DNA of 64,000 nt from RUG420 sp045642465 (GTDB lineage Bacteria; Bacillota; Clostridia; Oscillospirales; Acutalibacteraceae): contig JAZUIY010000015.1 of NCBI GenBank assembly GCA_045642465.1, forward strand, positions 1 to 64,000, written 5' to 3'. Below the pieces are notes generated by a model. It was not told the origin of the DNA and did no database searches. It saw only the letters and a list, made by a program, of their open reading frames with translations. Below, in pieces: positions 1 to 7,785 of the stretch; position 1 is the stretch's first letter, and the number at the start of each line of letters is the position of its first letter. Both the position numbers and the translations under genes were made by a program.

Positions 1-1
1 T

Positions 2-157
2 GAGGAGACAGATATAGAAGGTTTTGTCAGGAAACTCGACATGCTTTATCCTGAAACAGAGTATGTAAATAAACTGATGACTCACAGTTGGGGACAGACT
101 GTTGTAAGGTTTTACGATCTGGATGGAAATCTGATCGAGGTAGGAACACCGGTGTAA
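2..157 (+). CDS. VOC/glyoxalase-fold protein, C-terminal fragment
   Basis: The first 51 codons of the window are open and end at TAA 155-157; the 5' end lies outside. The tail contains HSWGQTVVRFYDLDGN followed by LIEVG, the characteristic last beta-strand pair of vicinal-oxygen-chelate (glyoxalase/bleomycin-resistance) domains, where the Glu after DLDGNLI is normally a metal ligand. Substrate cannot be judged from a fragment. No terminator follows directly. Confidence 0.75.
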   Translation, partial: EETDIEGFVRKLDMLYPETEYVNKLMTHSWGQTVVRFYDLDGNLIEVGTPV

Positions 158-236
158 TAAACGAGGAGAAAGCAATATAAATTCCTGTTTTGGTTCAGCG
201 AAATATTCCCTTGCACCCTAATGCACATTTTGTGAG

Positions 237-291
237 GCGGAATATTGTCTTGTACGATCGGGTATCAGTTTGTAGGGGCGGAATATTGTCT
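237..291 (+). repeat. Pair of direct repeats GCGGAATATTGTCT
   Basis: The 14-mer GCGGAATATTGTCT occurs at 237-250 and 278-291, 41 bases apart, each preceded by a G-rich tract. A weaker third version, GCGAAATATTCCCT, starts near 199. It could be a decayed repeat or a regulatory site; nothing else supports a function. Confidence 0.5.
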
Positions 292-387
292 GGCTCGACA
301 AGGCATTAGACTTCCGAACTCACGGCACGTAGAAACCGTCGCCCTGTTGACAAAAACATCTTAGCTCTTCCCCAAGAGCAGGAAAGG

Positions 388-425
388 GCAGATGCTAAAA
401 CAATTCCCCGCATCTGCTGATTTTT
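388..425 (+). terminator. Intrinsic-terminator-like hairpin
   Basis: GCAGATGC (388-395) pairs perfectly with GCATCTGC (410-417) around a 14-base loop and is followed by TGATTTTT. With the TTGACA at 347 it could end a very short transcript, but no promoter is convincing. Confidence 0.45.
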
Positions 426-511
426 GGAAATAAAAAGCGAAACTAGCCTATTTGCTTCTTTATTCGTATAAATAGCTGTAGAAACAACATTGAAAAAGAG
501 GTGTTTACATT

Positions 512-814
512 ATGTTAAAAGATAAAAAAGCTATTATGAAGGCAGAAGAACTGAAGAAGGTCGTTGGCGGTGGAGACACCGAGACTTATAACTATCATTT
601 CACCTATGGCGATTGGGTAAATGTCCAGGCAGATGGCTCTTCTTATTGGACCATTATGGAAGATGTAAAAACCAACGATAAAAACTATAGAGTTCACTGC
701 GTTATTGAAAGCCGTGGAGGCTGTCCAACCCCAATGATGGAAGAAAGAACTCATTATGCATGTTGCTGTGACATCATGTCCTACTATTATCAGTTTGGTG
801 GTCTTGTTAGATAA
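512..814 (+). CDS. Putative double-glycine-leader peptide (bacteriocin-like precursor)
   Basis: A 100-residue peptide starting at ATG 512, with AAGAGGTG 9 bases upstream. The N-terminus MKAEELKKVVGGG resembles double-glycine leaders (ELxxVxGG) that peptidase-containing ABC exporters cut after GG. The predicted mature part, about 79 residues, is rich in Tyr and ends with a cysteine set: HC, GGC and a CCC triplet. No exporter, immunity or modification enzyme lies within the visible neighbourhood, so processing would depend on genes elsewhere. A strong terminator follows, giving a monocistronic unit. The leader match is seen directly; bacteriocin or signalling function is inference. Confidence 0.65.
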   Translation: MLKDKKAIMKAEELKKVVGGGDTETYNYHFTYGDWVNVQADGSSYWTIMEDVKTNDKNYRVHCVIESRGGCPTPMMEERTHYACCCDIMSYYYQFGGLVR

Positions 815-832
815 TGCAAAATCTTTTAAAAT

Positions 833-866
833 AATAGTGTCCGGATTCGTTCGGACACTATTTTTT
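833..866 (+). terminator. Intrinsic terminator after the leader-peptide gene
   Basis: An 11-bp perfect stem AATAGTGTCCG / CGGACACTATT with an 8-base loop is followed by a T run. Confidence 0.9.
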
Positions 867-923
867 ATTTTTTAGGAGAGTGCTTTTTGATTAAGTACAA
901 CACACTGGAGAATGTCGCATAAC

Positions 924-957
924 CGGGAGGTTTGCTGACAATCAAACAAACCTCCCG
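924..957 (+). other. 11-bp perfect inverted repeat upstream of GNAT gene
   Basis: CGGGAGGTTTG (924-934) and CAAACCTCCCG (947-957) form a perfect stem with a 12-base loop. No T run follows, so it is not a simple terminator; it would lie in the leader of the acetyltransferase mRNA. Confidence 0.5.
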
Positions 958-998
958 CAGGAATGCAGCCGCGTTGACAGTTTTCAGGAGGTAAAACA

Positions 999-1625
999 AT
1001 GAATAAAAACAACATTGCTTTTCGTTTAGAAAAGCCCTCAGATTATAGAGAAGTGGAAACCCTTGTCAGAGAGAGTTTCTGGAACGTTTATAGACCAGGC
1101 TGTCTAGAACATTACGTTTTAAATCAGCTCAGGGACAATGAAGACTTTGTACCGGAACTGGACATTGTAATGGAAAAAGATGGCAAAGTAATTGGCCAGA
1201 ACATCTTTGTTAGAGCCACTATTCAGGCTGATGATGGGAGACAAATTCCTATTATGACCATGGGGCCTATCTGCATTGCCCCAGAGTGCAAAAGACAAGG
1301 ATACGGAAAACTACTTCTGGATTATTCTTTGGAACAGGCGGCAAAGCTAGGATGCCATGTAGTCTGCTTCGAGGGAGACATTAACTTCTACGGCAAAAGC
1401 GGATTTGATTATGCTTCCAAATTTGGCATAAGGTACCACGGTTTGCCGGAAGGTGAAGATGCATCCTTCTTTCTGTGCAAAGAACTGACTCCAAATTATC
1501 TAGATGGGGTTACCGGGGTTTATGCCACTCCGGAAGCCTATTTCGTAGATGAACAGGACGCAGAAGCGTTTGATGCTTCGTTCCCTTATAAGGAGAAGTT
1601 GAAACTTCCGGGACAGATTTTCTAA
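999..1625 (+). CDS. GNAT family N-acetyltransferase
   Basis: A 208-residue protein of the GNAT fold, expected to transfer an acetyl group from acetyl-CoA to an amine; the substrate is unknown. The acetyl-CoA loop is visible as CKRQGYGKLL (Q/R-x-x-G-x-G/A) after the beta4 strand MTMGPICIAPE. A tail of about 60 residues follows the core. The start at ATG 999 is fixed by AGGAGG about 8 bases upstream. The gene stands alone, with a hairpin leader before it and a terminator after it. Confidence 0.88.
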   Translation: MNKNNIAFRLEKPSDYREVETLVRESFWNVYRPGCLEHYVLNQLRDNEDFVPELDIVMEKDGKVIGQNIFVRATIQADDGRQIPIMTMGPICIAPECKRQGYGKLLLDYSLEQAAKLGCHVVCFEGDINFYGKSGFDYASKFGIRYHGLPEGEDASFFLCKELTPNYLDGVTGVYATPEAYFVDEQDAEAFDASFPYKEKLKLPGQIF

Positions 1626-1649
1626 ACGAAAATAAAGCTTCGGCAAGAA

Positions 1650-1684
1650 AGCAGCAGAACCGAATTAGGTTCTGCTGCTTTTTT
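1650..1684 (+). terminator. Intrinsic terminator after GNAT gene
   Basis: A 12-bp stem AGCAGCAGAACC / GGTTCTGCTGCT is followed by a T run. Confidence 0.9.
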
Positions 1685-1727
1685 ACTTTTTCCTGTTTGT
1701 ATCATATATAAAGTGACTTATTTTTGA

Positions 1728-1943
1728 GTGCATAAACAATATTTTGAAGATCCATGGACTTACAAGTATAATGGTAAGTAATACTACTCCGTCATTGAAA
1801 TTGACGGTGAATGGTATCTCTTTTATCATGATTGTGAACTTTCCGGTGGCGTTACACATGAACGCTGCGTGAAGTATACCAAACTGAATATAGATGAAAA
1901 CGGTAACATTGAAACCATTCATCCATATGACGAATCCAAATGA
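1728..1943 (+). pseudogene. Decayed C-terminal remnant of a GH43 family glycoside hydrolase
   Basis: In the frame ending at TGA 1941-1943 the translation reads EDPWTYKYNGK, a stop (TAA 1779-1781), then YYSVIEIDGEWYLFYHD and a tail with LSGGVTHERCVKYTKL. WYLFYH...LSGG is a hallmark of GH43 (beta-xylosidase/arabinofuranosidase) enzymes. In intact members, about a hundred residues separate the NGK-like and HSVIE-like segments, so the remnant has both an internal deletion and a stop codon. It has no start codon or ribosome binding site. Its stop overlaps the ATG of the next gene (ATGA), so the former upstream partner of that gene was probably this hydrolase. Confidence 0.8.
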
Positions 1944-2914
1944 GCAAAGAAGTGACCAATGTGTTGTATTTGTCTAAGGAAGATATCCAAAAAGCAATAA
2001 CCATGGCAGATGCCATTGAAGCCGTCAAACAGGCCTATTCCCTTTCGGAAAAAGGTCAAATTGACACGCCGCTCCGGACGGTTATTCCTACGGCAGACGG
2101 ATCTCTTCTGTTTATGCCAGCCTATGCTGCAGAATTAGGGCTGGCTGTTCTGAAAAATGTAAATGTCATTCCCGGAAATGCAGAAAAGAATCTGCCAACC
2201 ACTCCGGCAGAAATTCTTCTCATTGATGCCACAACCGGGTTGACTCTAGCCATGCTAGACGGAACTTATGTAACTGCATTACGAACCGGTGCATCCAGTG
2301 GTGCTGCATTTGATGTTCTTGCTAAAAAGCAATGCTTTAAGGGCGCAGTAATTGGAACCGGTGGCCAAGCCGAATGTCAATTAGATGCCATGCTGGCTGC
2401 AAGAGACCTAAAAGAAGTCAGTGTCTTTAGCCGAAATGCAGAAAAACGTACCGCATTTGCAAAGCAGATGCAGGAAAAATATGCCGACAGTGGCGTATCT
2501 ATTTCCGCAGCTTCGGATGTCAATTCCTGCGTAAAAGACGCAGACCTGATTATTTTAACTACCACTTCTGACAAACCTGTTTTTGATGGTTCCTTCGTCA
2601 AGGCCGGTGCCACGGTAAGTTGTATTGGCAATTATGAGCCCGACAAGCATGAAACAGATCCCGCATTGTTGGTACGTGCAGATAAGATCTTCTGTGATTC
2701 TTATGATGCTGTTCTCAGCGAAGCCGGAGACCTTTTAATTCCAATGAAACAGGGTCTCATTTCTAAAGATAAAATTTCCGGTGGACTTGGGAAAGTCATT
2801 AATGGCGACTTAACCGGTCGGGAAACCGATGAAGAAATTATTGTTTTCAAGTCGGTTGGCATTGCTGCGCAAGATTTGACCACAGCAAGCTGCATTTACA
2901 ACAAAATAAAATAA
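1940..2914 (+). CDS. Ornithine cyclodeaminase / mu-crystallin family protein
   Basis: A 324-residue NAD(P)-dependent protein of the ornithine cyclodeaminase/mu-crystallin family, whose members deaminate or reduce small amino or imino acids. Visible family features are the N-terminal VLYLSKEDI segment, the TALRTGASSGAA helix, the GTGGQAECQ dinucleotide-binding loop (family form G-x-G-x-Q) and the later NYEPDKHETD segment. Length is normal. The start is odd: no Shine-Dalgarno sequence precedes ATG 1940, which overlaps the stop of the GH43 remnant. Either translation is weak or a later ATG is used. The amide hydrolase gene follows closely and is probably co-transcribed. Confidence 0.88.
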   Translation: MSKEVTNVLYLSKEDIQKAITMADAIEAVKQAYSLSEKGQIDTPLRTVIPTADGSLLFMPAYAAELGLAVLKNVNVIPGNAEKNLPTTPAEILLIDATTGLTLAMLDGTYVTALRTGASSGAAFDVLAKKQCFKGAVIGTGGQAECQLDAMLAARDLKEVSVFSRNAEKRTAFAKQMQEKYADSGVSISAASDVNSCVKDADLIILTTTSDKPVFDGSFVKAGATVSCIGNYEPDKHETDPALLVRADKIFCDSYDAVLSEAGDLLIPMKQGLISKDKISGGLGKVINGDLTGRETDEEIIVFKSVGIAAQDLTTASCIYNKIK

Positions 2915-2936
2915 GTTTCTGTTGGGGGATAAGAAA

Positions 2937-4220
2937 ATGAGGGAAAGATATATGAATTGGAGAGCCATGGTGGCTCTTTTACTCGTAGTATGCATGTGTT
3001 TGGGAGGAGCCGGCTGTTCGGTTGTTAACGGCAACCGCTCCAAGTTAACAGAACTTGCAAAGTACGTTTTTGAAGTGGAAGAATACACGGAACTAAATTA
3101 TGATGCCGCAAATGCATTTTTTGCCAAATCCAACGACAACTGGGGTGGCGGATGTTCCGCTGTTACCAAGATGGTGGATGGTCACAGACTGGTAGGCAGA
3201 AACATGGACCTGGATATTTCCCATAAGTGCGCCTACATTGTCCGCACCAACGCCGGAAAATATAAGACCTTTGGTTTGGCATATACCTACAGGGACTACT
3301 CCCCGGATTATGAAGACGTAAAATCTGACGGTATCTCTGATACGTTCTACAACCTTCTTCCGTTTATATGCGACGACATCATGAATGACGCCGGTTTACA
3401 CGTAGAAGTAAACATGCGTCACGCCGAATATTGGCCAAATGGCGAAGACAAGTTTGCCTGTAAGGGAACCAACCCTGATTCCGATCAACGAGTATACAAT
3501 TTCGAATTATCTCGATACATTGCCGAAAACTGTGCAACTATAGCTGAAGCAAAAGAATATGTTTCTACATTAAATGTATACTCTCAAAATCATTACTGGA
3601 ATTATTGTTTCCTGATTAGCGACTCCCTTGGTAACTCCAGTTTGCTAGAATTCTCCGCCAACCACGTCTATTGGCTGGACGAAGAAAAGTTAGATACCTT
3701 TGACTGGCTGAAACCTTATCATATGAACGCTCTTGCACAAACCAATTTCTACTTGAGCGAATTGGCCTGGCTTTCCCAGGATATCAAGTCAGGCGAAGGT
3801 AGATTTGATACCCTTCAAGCAGGCATTGGTTCTGTAGCAAGCAGAAGCGACATGTATGATCTCATGCGTAAAATTCAATATTCTAGTTTCTATCTGGATT
3901 ATGACGAATGTAAAAACAATCACTTCGACCCAAGAAGCGAAAACATTGGTGAGTTTTCTTGGGGCACTTATGACGTCATCATGAATCCTGAACTGGAAGT
4001 ATACGCTAGAAAATATCTCAACGAATACACTTCTGAAATTCGTGCTTTGTCCCGTAAGGAAAAGCAAGATAGAAATGAATACTGGGAGTCTTCCTTTACG
4101 GAAGTGGCAGACGTTACCACACAACAAATTTTTGTTCGCATGTTTGAAAACGAAGATCTTCTCTTCGTCGTGGACTTTAATGGCACCACAAAAGTGAACA
4201 GCATTGCTGATTGGAAGTAA
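2937..4220 (+). CDS. Linear amide C-N hydrolase, Ntn type, exported lipoprotein form
   Basis: A 427-residue member of the choloylglycine hydrolase / linear amide C-N hydrolase superfamily, which cuts non-peptide amide bonds with an N-terminal Cys exposed by processing. The likely nucleophile is Cys73 in NWGGGCSAV, followed by the conserved VGRNMDLDIS. An N-terminal hydrophobic segment ends in GGAGC, a plausible lipobox, so the enzyme would act outside the membrane. ATG 2937 is preferred because GGGGGA lies 8 bases upstream; an in-frame TTG at 2922 lacks a site. A cytosolic paralogue without signal is at 17886-18995. The substrate (bile salt, acyl-homoserine lactone, beta-lactam or acyl amino acid) cannot be told. 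Confidence 0.85.
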   Translation: MRERYMNWRAMVALLLVVCMCLGGAGCSVVNGNRSKLTELAKYVFEVEEYTELNYDAANAFFAKSNDNWGGGCSAVTKMVDGHRLVGRNMDLDISHKCAYIVRTNAGKYKTFGLAYTYRDYSPDYEDVKSDGISDTFYNLLPFICDDIMNDAGLHVEVNMRHAEYWPNGEDKFACKGTNPDSDQRVYNFELSRYIAENCATIAEAKEYVSTLNVYSQNHYWNYCFLISDSLGNSSLLEFSANHVYWLDEEKLDTFDWLKPYHMNALAQTNFYLSELAWLSQDIKSGEGRFDTLQAGIGSVASRSDMYDLMRKIQYSSFYLDYDECKNNHFDPRSENIGEFSWGTYDVIMNPELEVYARKYLNEYTSEIRALSRKEKQDRNEYWESSFTEVADVTTQQIFVRMFENEDLLFVVDFNGTTKVNSIADWK

Positions 4221-4244
4221 AACAAAGCACAAAGGAGAAAACAT

Positions 4245-4769
4245 ATGAAAATTGCTATTGTAAATGGTAGTCCAAGAAAGGGTAATACCGTAACGGCCAT
4301 TCAAGCCTTTGTTTCCGGCGCCAGCGCAGATCATGATATTGAAATCATCAATGCCGACGCACTGAACATTGTTCCTTGCAAAGGCTGTGACGCTTGCGGT
4401 TGTACCAAAGGCTGTGTAGCCAAGGACGACACCAATGAGACCGTAGATAAATTGGTGGCAGCAGATATGATCCTGTTTGCTACCCCGGTATACTGGTGGG
4501 GCATGACCGCCCAATTGAAGCTTGTCATTGATAAGTGCTACTGCAAAGGCGCCTATCTGAAAGACAAAAAAGTCTTCATTATTGCCGTTGGCGGCTCCGG
4601 CACAGATAACCTCCAGTACACCCTCATTAAGCAGCAGTTTGAATGCATTGCAAAATATCTCTCCTGGGACATTTTGTTCTACAAGCCATATAGCGCTTCC
4701 GACAGAGATGATCTTGCAAAAGATACCGCTGCCATATTTGAATTGAAGTCTTTAGGCAGCACACTATAA
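4245..4769 (+). CDS. Flavodoxin family / NADPH-dependent FMN reductase-like protein
   Basis: A 174-residue flavoprotein with the FMN phosphate loop GSPRKGNT at residues 8-15 and the aromatic isoalloxazine-contact segment ATPVYWWGM. Between them CKGCDACGCTKGC forms a Cys cluster of the type that holds an Fe-S centre in iron-sulfur flavoproteins, so it is likely an electron-transfer protein or quinone/nitro reductase. It starts at ATG 4245 with AAAGGAG upstream, 24 bases after the amide hydrolase, and closes that operon. Confidence 0.88.
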   Translation: MKIAIVNGSPRKGNTVTAIQAFVSGASADHDIEIINADALNIVPCKGCDACGCTKGCVAKDDTNETVDKLVAADMILFATPVYWWGMTAQLKLVIDKCYCKGAYLKDKKVFIIAVGGSGTDNLQYTLIKQQFECIAKYLSWDILFYKPYSASDRDDLAKDTAAIFELKSLGSTL

Positions 4770-4773
4770 TGTT

Positions 4774-4800
4774 AAAAAGCCTCCCTTTTGGGAGGCTTTT
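4774..4800. terminator. Bidirectional terminator, GCCTCCC family
   Basis: AAAAGCCTCCC TTTT GGGAGGCTTTT is symmetrical and can serve the flavoprotein gene and the convergent MerR gene. The same core recurs at 5591, 22666 and 26653. Confidence 0.92.
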
Positions 4801-4801
4801 C

Positions 4802-5521
4802 TTATTTCAGAGAAATGGCTTTGGATACAAATTCGGCAGTTCCTTCTCCACCGGCAGCATCTATGTTCTTTTTAAATTCTGGGTCAGCTACATACATCTG
4901 TCCTAGACCCTTTAAGATTTGATCTGTGCAGGTATAGTAATGGTCCGTAATATATTGTTGCAGTTTCTCTACCTGATTCTGGGCTTCCGCACTATCCGGA
5001 GCACCTTCTTTCAGGGTTCCAAATTCTACAAAAATTTGCATAAAGTCAACAGACATTGCCTGAGCCTCTATAGCGCTCTGATCTTTGCTGCGTTCTTCAT
5101 ATTCTTTATATGCCTCGGTACTACCCCATTGTTCTTTGGCGCGAGCGGCGTAGTCAGCTAATTTGTCCTTTCTGAAAACAGAAAAATTCATTTGGGTTCC
5201 TCCTAGTTTTTGAATTCCCTCTGCAAAGGAAAGCAAGTTTTCCATGTGCTCTACCTTTAACTTCAACAGTTCTATCTGTTGCTGCAAGGCCTGGTCTTTG
5301 TTGTATCCTGGGCTATACAGCATTTCCTTGATGTCTTCCAAAGAAAACTCCAGTTCCCGGTACAGTAGAATCTGTTGCAGTGTTTCCAGACATTCCTCAT
5401 CATAAAGCCGGTAACCGGCTTCGGAATACGCCATTGGTTTTAGGAGCCCAATATTGTCATAGTACTGCAAGGTGCGTACGCTAACCCCTGTCAGTTTACT
5501 GACTTCTTTCACGGTTTTCAT
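4802..5521 (-). CDS. MerR family transcriptional regulator with TipAS domain
   Basis: A 239-residue regulator. Residues 1-70 form the MerR winged helix-turn-helix (TVKEVSKLTGVSVRTLQYYD, then GLLKP and GYRLYD), followed by a dimerising helix and, from about residue 130, a TipAS-like alpha-helical domain (EAYKEYEERSKDQS, TLKEG, YTCTDQIL). In Streptomyces TipAL this domain binds thiopeptide antibiotics; in Bacillota relatives such as Mta the ligands are other drugs. Its promoter carries the MerR signature (19-bp spacer with dyad), so it is probably autoregulated. The nearby DMT-type transporter is a possible target, though it is separated by a terminator. Confidence 0.92.
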   Translation of the reverse strand: MKTVKEVSKLTGVSVRTLQYYDNIGLLKPMAYSEAGYRLYDEECLETLQQILLYRELEFSLEDIKEMLYSPGYNKDQALQQQIELLKLKVEHMENLLSFAEGIQKLGGTQMNFSVFRKDKLADYAARAKEQWGSTEAYKEYEERSKDQSAIEAQAMSVDFMQIFVEFGTLKEGAPDSAEAQNQVEKLQQYITDHYYTCTDQILKGLGQMYVADPEFKKNIDAAGGEGTAEFVSKAISLK

Positions 5522-5545
5522 GCTTTCACCTCCATTGGTAATTCT

Positions 5546-5576
5546 AATGTAAACTATAACGTAACGTCATAGTCAA
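5546..5576 (-). promoter_or_regulatory. MerR-type promoter with 19-bp spacer and dyad operator
   Basis: On the minus strand TTGACT (5571-5576) and TACATT (5546-5551) are 19 bases apart, the over-long spacing typical of MerR-activated promoters. The spacer region contains a near-perfect dyad ACTATAACGT-A-ACGTCATAGT (plus strand, 5553-5573). It lies about 25 bases upstream of the merR start, which implies autoregulation. Confidence 0.85.
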
Positions 5577-5586
5577 GGACAAATAG

Positions 5587-5616
5587 AAAAGCCTCCCTTT
5601 TGGGAGGCTTCTTTTT
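5587..5616. terminator. Terminator, GCCTCCC family
   Basis: Core GCCTCCCTTTTGGGAGGC at 5591-5608 with flanking A and T runs. It ends the leftward flavodoxin/EamA operon, and sits between that operon and the merR promoter. Confidence 0.85.
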
Positions 5617-6034
5617 ATAAAACCATAAATAACGTGCCTGCAGCTATGAGTGCACAGCCTACAATGGACTTCCAGGTGAACTGTTCTCCGAGGAAAATGA
5701 CAGCTAAGATGATGGTGATTACCACACTCAGTTTGTCAATTGGGACAACCTTGGAAACGTCTCCCATCTGGATGGCCTTGTAGTAGCAAAGCCAGGACAG
5801 GCCGGTGGCAAGACCGGAAAGAATGAGAAAAATCCAACTCTTCTTTTCAATGTCTACAATGCCTCCTTGGGTTCCGGTAATGAATACCATGCCCCAGGCC
5901 AAGGCAACTACCACTACGGTACGGATGGCAGTGGCTAAGTTAGAGTCCACACCTTCTATGCCGACTTTCGCCAAGATAGAGGTCAGGGCTGCAAAGACAG
6001 CAGACCCAACTGCAAATAAAGCCCACATAGGCAC
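5615..6034 (-). CDS. EamA/DMT family transporter, single-repeat (half-size)
   Basis: A 139-residue membrane protein with about five hydrophobic segments matching one EamA repeat; full-size drug/metabolite transporters carry two repeats of about 140 residues each. Typical signs are MPMWALFAVGSAVFAALTSI at the N-terminus, LSWLCYYKAIQMGDVSKVVP, and LGEQFTWKSIVGCALIAAG near the end. It would act as a homodimer. It starts 9 bases after the flavodoxin gene and is probably co-transcribed with it. The substrate is unknown. Confidence 0.87.
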   Translation of the reverse strand: MPMWALFAVGSAVFAALTSILAKVGIEGVDSNLATAIRTVVVVALAWGMVFITGTQGGIVDIEKKSWIFLILSGLATGLSWLCYYKAIQMGDVSKVVPIDKLSVVITIILAVIFLGEQFTWKSIVGCALIAAGTLFMVL

Positions 6035-6043
6035 CCTTCTTTC

Positions 6044-6523
6044 TTAGTTCACGTGTTCTACAAAGTCTTTGATTAATTGTTCTCTGACACCCTCATCATA
6101 ATTCTTGGTCTGGAAAGATGCAACGTACTGAAGTGGTGTCTCGAGGAAGGCATTCATCTTTTGGAATACCTTGTCATATGGGATATCTGACATATGAGTC
6201 AGGACAGCGTACGTTTCTGCCGGCAGATCCTTGCCGTATTCCATAAAGAAAGCATGGGCAATGCTGCTCCAGGTTTCTGCCCAAATAGGGGTGGCAACAA
6301 TTACCTTGTCATAGTCGGACAGAGGAAGCCTTGTTTCCGGCTTTTGTACCTTTGGTGGGTTCTTTTTAAAGGCATCTACGCAGGCACCTAAGTAGCCCAA
6401 TACCCCGCTGCGGTCTTTGCCGTCGGTTACTTCTACCAGTTCTGCGTCCAGTCTCCCTGCAATATCTTTCATAATGGCTTTGGTCAACTGGGTTCGGGTA
6501 CAATACAAACATAAGATTTTCAT
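6044..6523 (-). CDS. Flavodoxin-like protein
   Basis: A 159-residue flavodoxin-fold protein: N-terminal strand MKILCLYCTRTQLTKAIM in place of the classic T-x-T-G-x-T loop, then VATPIWAETWSS at the second FMN loop. It most resembles the flavodoxin/NADPH-oxidoreductase group rather than small redox flavodoxins. AGGAGG lies just upstream of ATG 6523. First gene of a two-gene operon with the EamA transporter. Confidence 0.8.
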   Translation of the reverse strand: MKILCLYCTRTQLTKAIMKDIAGRLDAELVEVTDGKDRSGVLGYLGACVDAFKKNPPKVQKPETRLPLSDYDKVIVATPIWAETWSSIAHAFFMEYGKDLPAETYAVLTHMSDIPYDKVFQKMNAFLETPLQYVASFQTKNYDEGVREQLIKDFVEHVN

Positions 6524-6597
6524 AGAAAATCCTCCTTTTCAATCTGCTTTCATTTTATTCCCTTTTTGCTAAAATGAAAAGGAAAGGCGGTGACCTC

Positions 6598-7044
6598 ATG
6601 GTTTCCCTTAGTAGTTTATTTCAAATTCTAGACATTGCAGATTCACTGGATGCCGTTTACTGGATTGACGGCGGCTGGGCGTTAGACGCCATGGCCGGGC
6701 GGCAACAGAGGGATCATAATGATTTAGACATCGACTTTGAGCGGAGGGCCATGACGGCTGTACTAGCCGCCTACCAGTCTGCCGGGTTTCAGGTGAAAAG
6801 GGACCGGTTGCCGGTTCGCATTGAGTTGGAGCATCCAACGTTAGGCGAACTGGACATTCATCCCTTTGAACTGCTGCCCGATGGGCAAGTCCGGCAGACC
6901 AGACCGAACGGGAACGAACTGGTGTTTGATCCGCTGTGGACTGAAAATACCGTATTAGAAGGCAGAACCATACCGAGAGTGTCCACCGTCGGAAAACAGA
7001 TTTATATGGCTGAACTTGCAAAGGAGGAGTCCCATGGAAAATAA
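6598..7044 (+). CDS. LinA/AadD-type nucleotidyltransferase domain protein
   Basis: A 148-residue protein resembling lincosamide nucleotidyltransferases (LinA type), which AMP-ylate an antibiotic hydroxyl. The catalytic region WIDGGWALDAMAGRQQRDHN followed by DLDIDF carries the two metal-binding Asp residues, and a further Asp lies in LGELDIHPFEL. ATG 6598 is chosen because AAGGCGGTGA lies upstream; an earlier in-frame ATG at 6574 has no site. Its last codons overlap the sirtuin start by 11 bases, so the two are translationally coupled. Whether it gives resistance is not shown. Confidence 0.8.
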   Translation: MVSLSSLFQILDIADSLDAVYWIDGGWALDAMAGRQQRDHNDLDIDFERRAMTAVLAAYQSAGFQVKRDRLPVRIELEHPTLGELDIHPFELLPDGQVRQTRPNGNELVFDPLWTENTVLEGRTIPRVSTVGKQIYMAELAKEESHGK

Positions 7045-7774
7045 GATTCAGACCTTACATGAGTATATAGAAGAATCCGAACGTATTGTGTTCTTCGGCG
7101 GTGCCGGCGTATCCACCGAAAGTGGCGTACCGGATTTCCGCAGTAAGGACGGCCTCTACAATCAGCATGACGTTCACTTTGAACAGTTCTCTCCGGAATA
7201 CCTTCTCAGCCACTCCTGCTTAATGGACAACACCGAAGTATTCTTTGAGTTTTACCGGCAAAAAATGGATGCCCGTCATGTAGAGCCTAACTATGCTCAC
7301 AAGTACTTAGCTGAGCTAGAGCAGCGCGGAAAACTAAGTGCTGTTGTCACCCAGAACATTGACGGCCTTCACCAAAAGGCCGGCAGCAAAACCGTTTATG
7401 AAATTCACGGCACCACCAACCGCAACTACTGCATGAGTTGCGGCAAAGCCTATGATGCCGATTACATTTACAACAGCACGGATGCCATCCCTCGCTGCAC
7501 CTGCGGCGGCATTGTCCGCTGTGACGTCACCCTCTATGAGGAATGTCTGCCGGATGCCGCTGTGGAAGGCGCCTGCCGCGCCATCTCCGAGGCAGACCTG
7601 CTCATCATCGGGGGCACCTCCCTGCGGGTTTACCCTGCCGCCTCTTATATCCGCTACTTTAGCGGAAAGCATTTGGTGGTCATTAACCGGGAACCGCTGG
7701 ACATTAAAGTGGACTTGGAAATCAACGACTCCATTGGAGAAGTCTTTAAACAGGTAAAAGCATTAGAAGCATAA
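7034..7774 (+). CDS. NAD-dependent protein deacylase, Sir2 family
   Basis: A 246-residue sirtuin that removes acyl groups from lysines using NAD+. Visible motifs are GAGVSTESGVPDFRS (NAD binding), TQNIDGLHQKAG, the catalytic His in EIHGT, a zinc ribbon (CMSC...CTCGG with a further Cys), and GGTSLRVYPAASY. AAGGAGG at 7020-7026 fixes ATG 7034; an upstream in-frame start at 7016 lacks a site. The RCDVTLYEECLP segment replaces the usual RPDVVLFGE. It is the second gene of an operon with the nucleotidyltransferase. Confidence 0.95.
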   Translation: MENKIQTLHEYIEESERIVFFGGAGVSTESGVPDFRSKDGLYNQHDVHFEQFSPEYLLSHSCLMDNTEVFFEFYRQKMDARHVEPNYAHKYLAELEQRGKLSAVVTQNIDGLHQKAGSKTVYEIHGTTNRNYCMSCGKAYDADYIYNSTDAIPRCTCGGIVRCDVTLYEECLPDAAVEGACRAISEADLLIIGGTSLRVYPAASYIRYFSGKHLVVINREPLDIKVDLEINDSIGEVFKQVKALEA

Positions 7775-7785
7775 CGAAAAGAAAA

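Larger units (their letters stand above)
158..511. other. 354-base intergenic stretch, no gene seen
   Basis: No convincing reading frame. It holds two 14-base direct repeats, a TTGACA hexamer at 347-352 without an obvious matching -10 box, a short hairpin at 364-379 (GCTCTT/AAGAGC) and a terminator-like hairpin at 388-425. A possible -10 (TATAAAT, 467-473) precedes the peptide gene at 512, but its -35 is weak. Confidence 0.5.
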
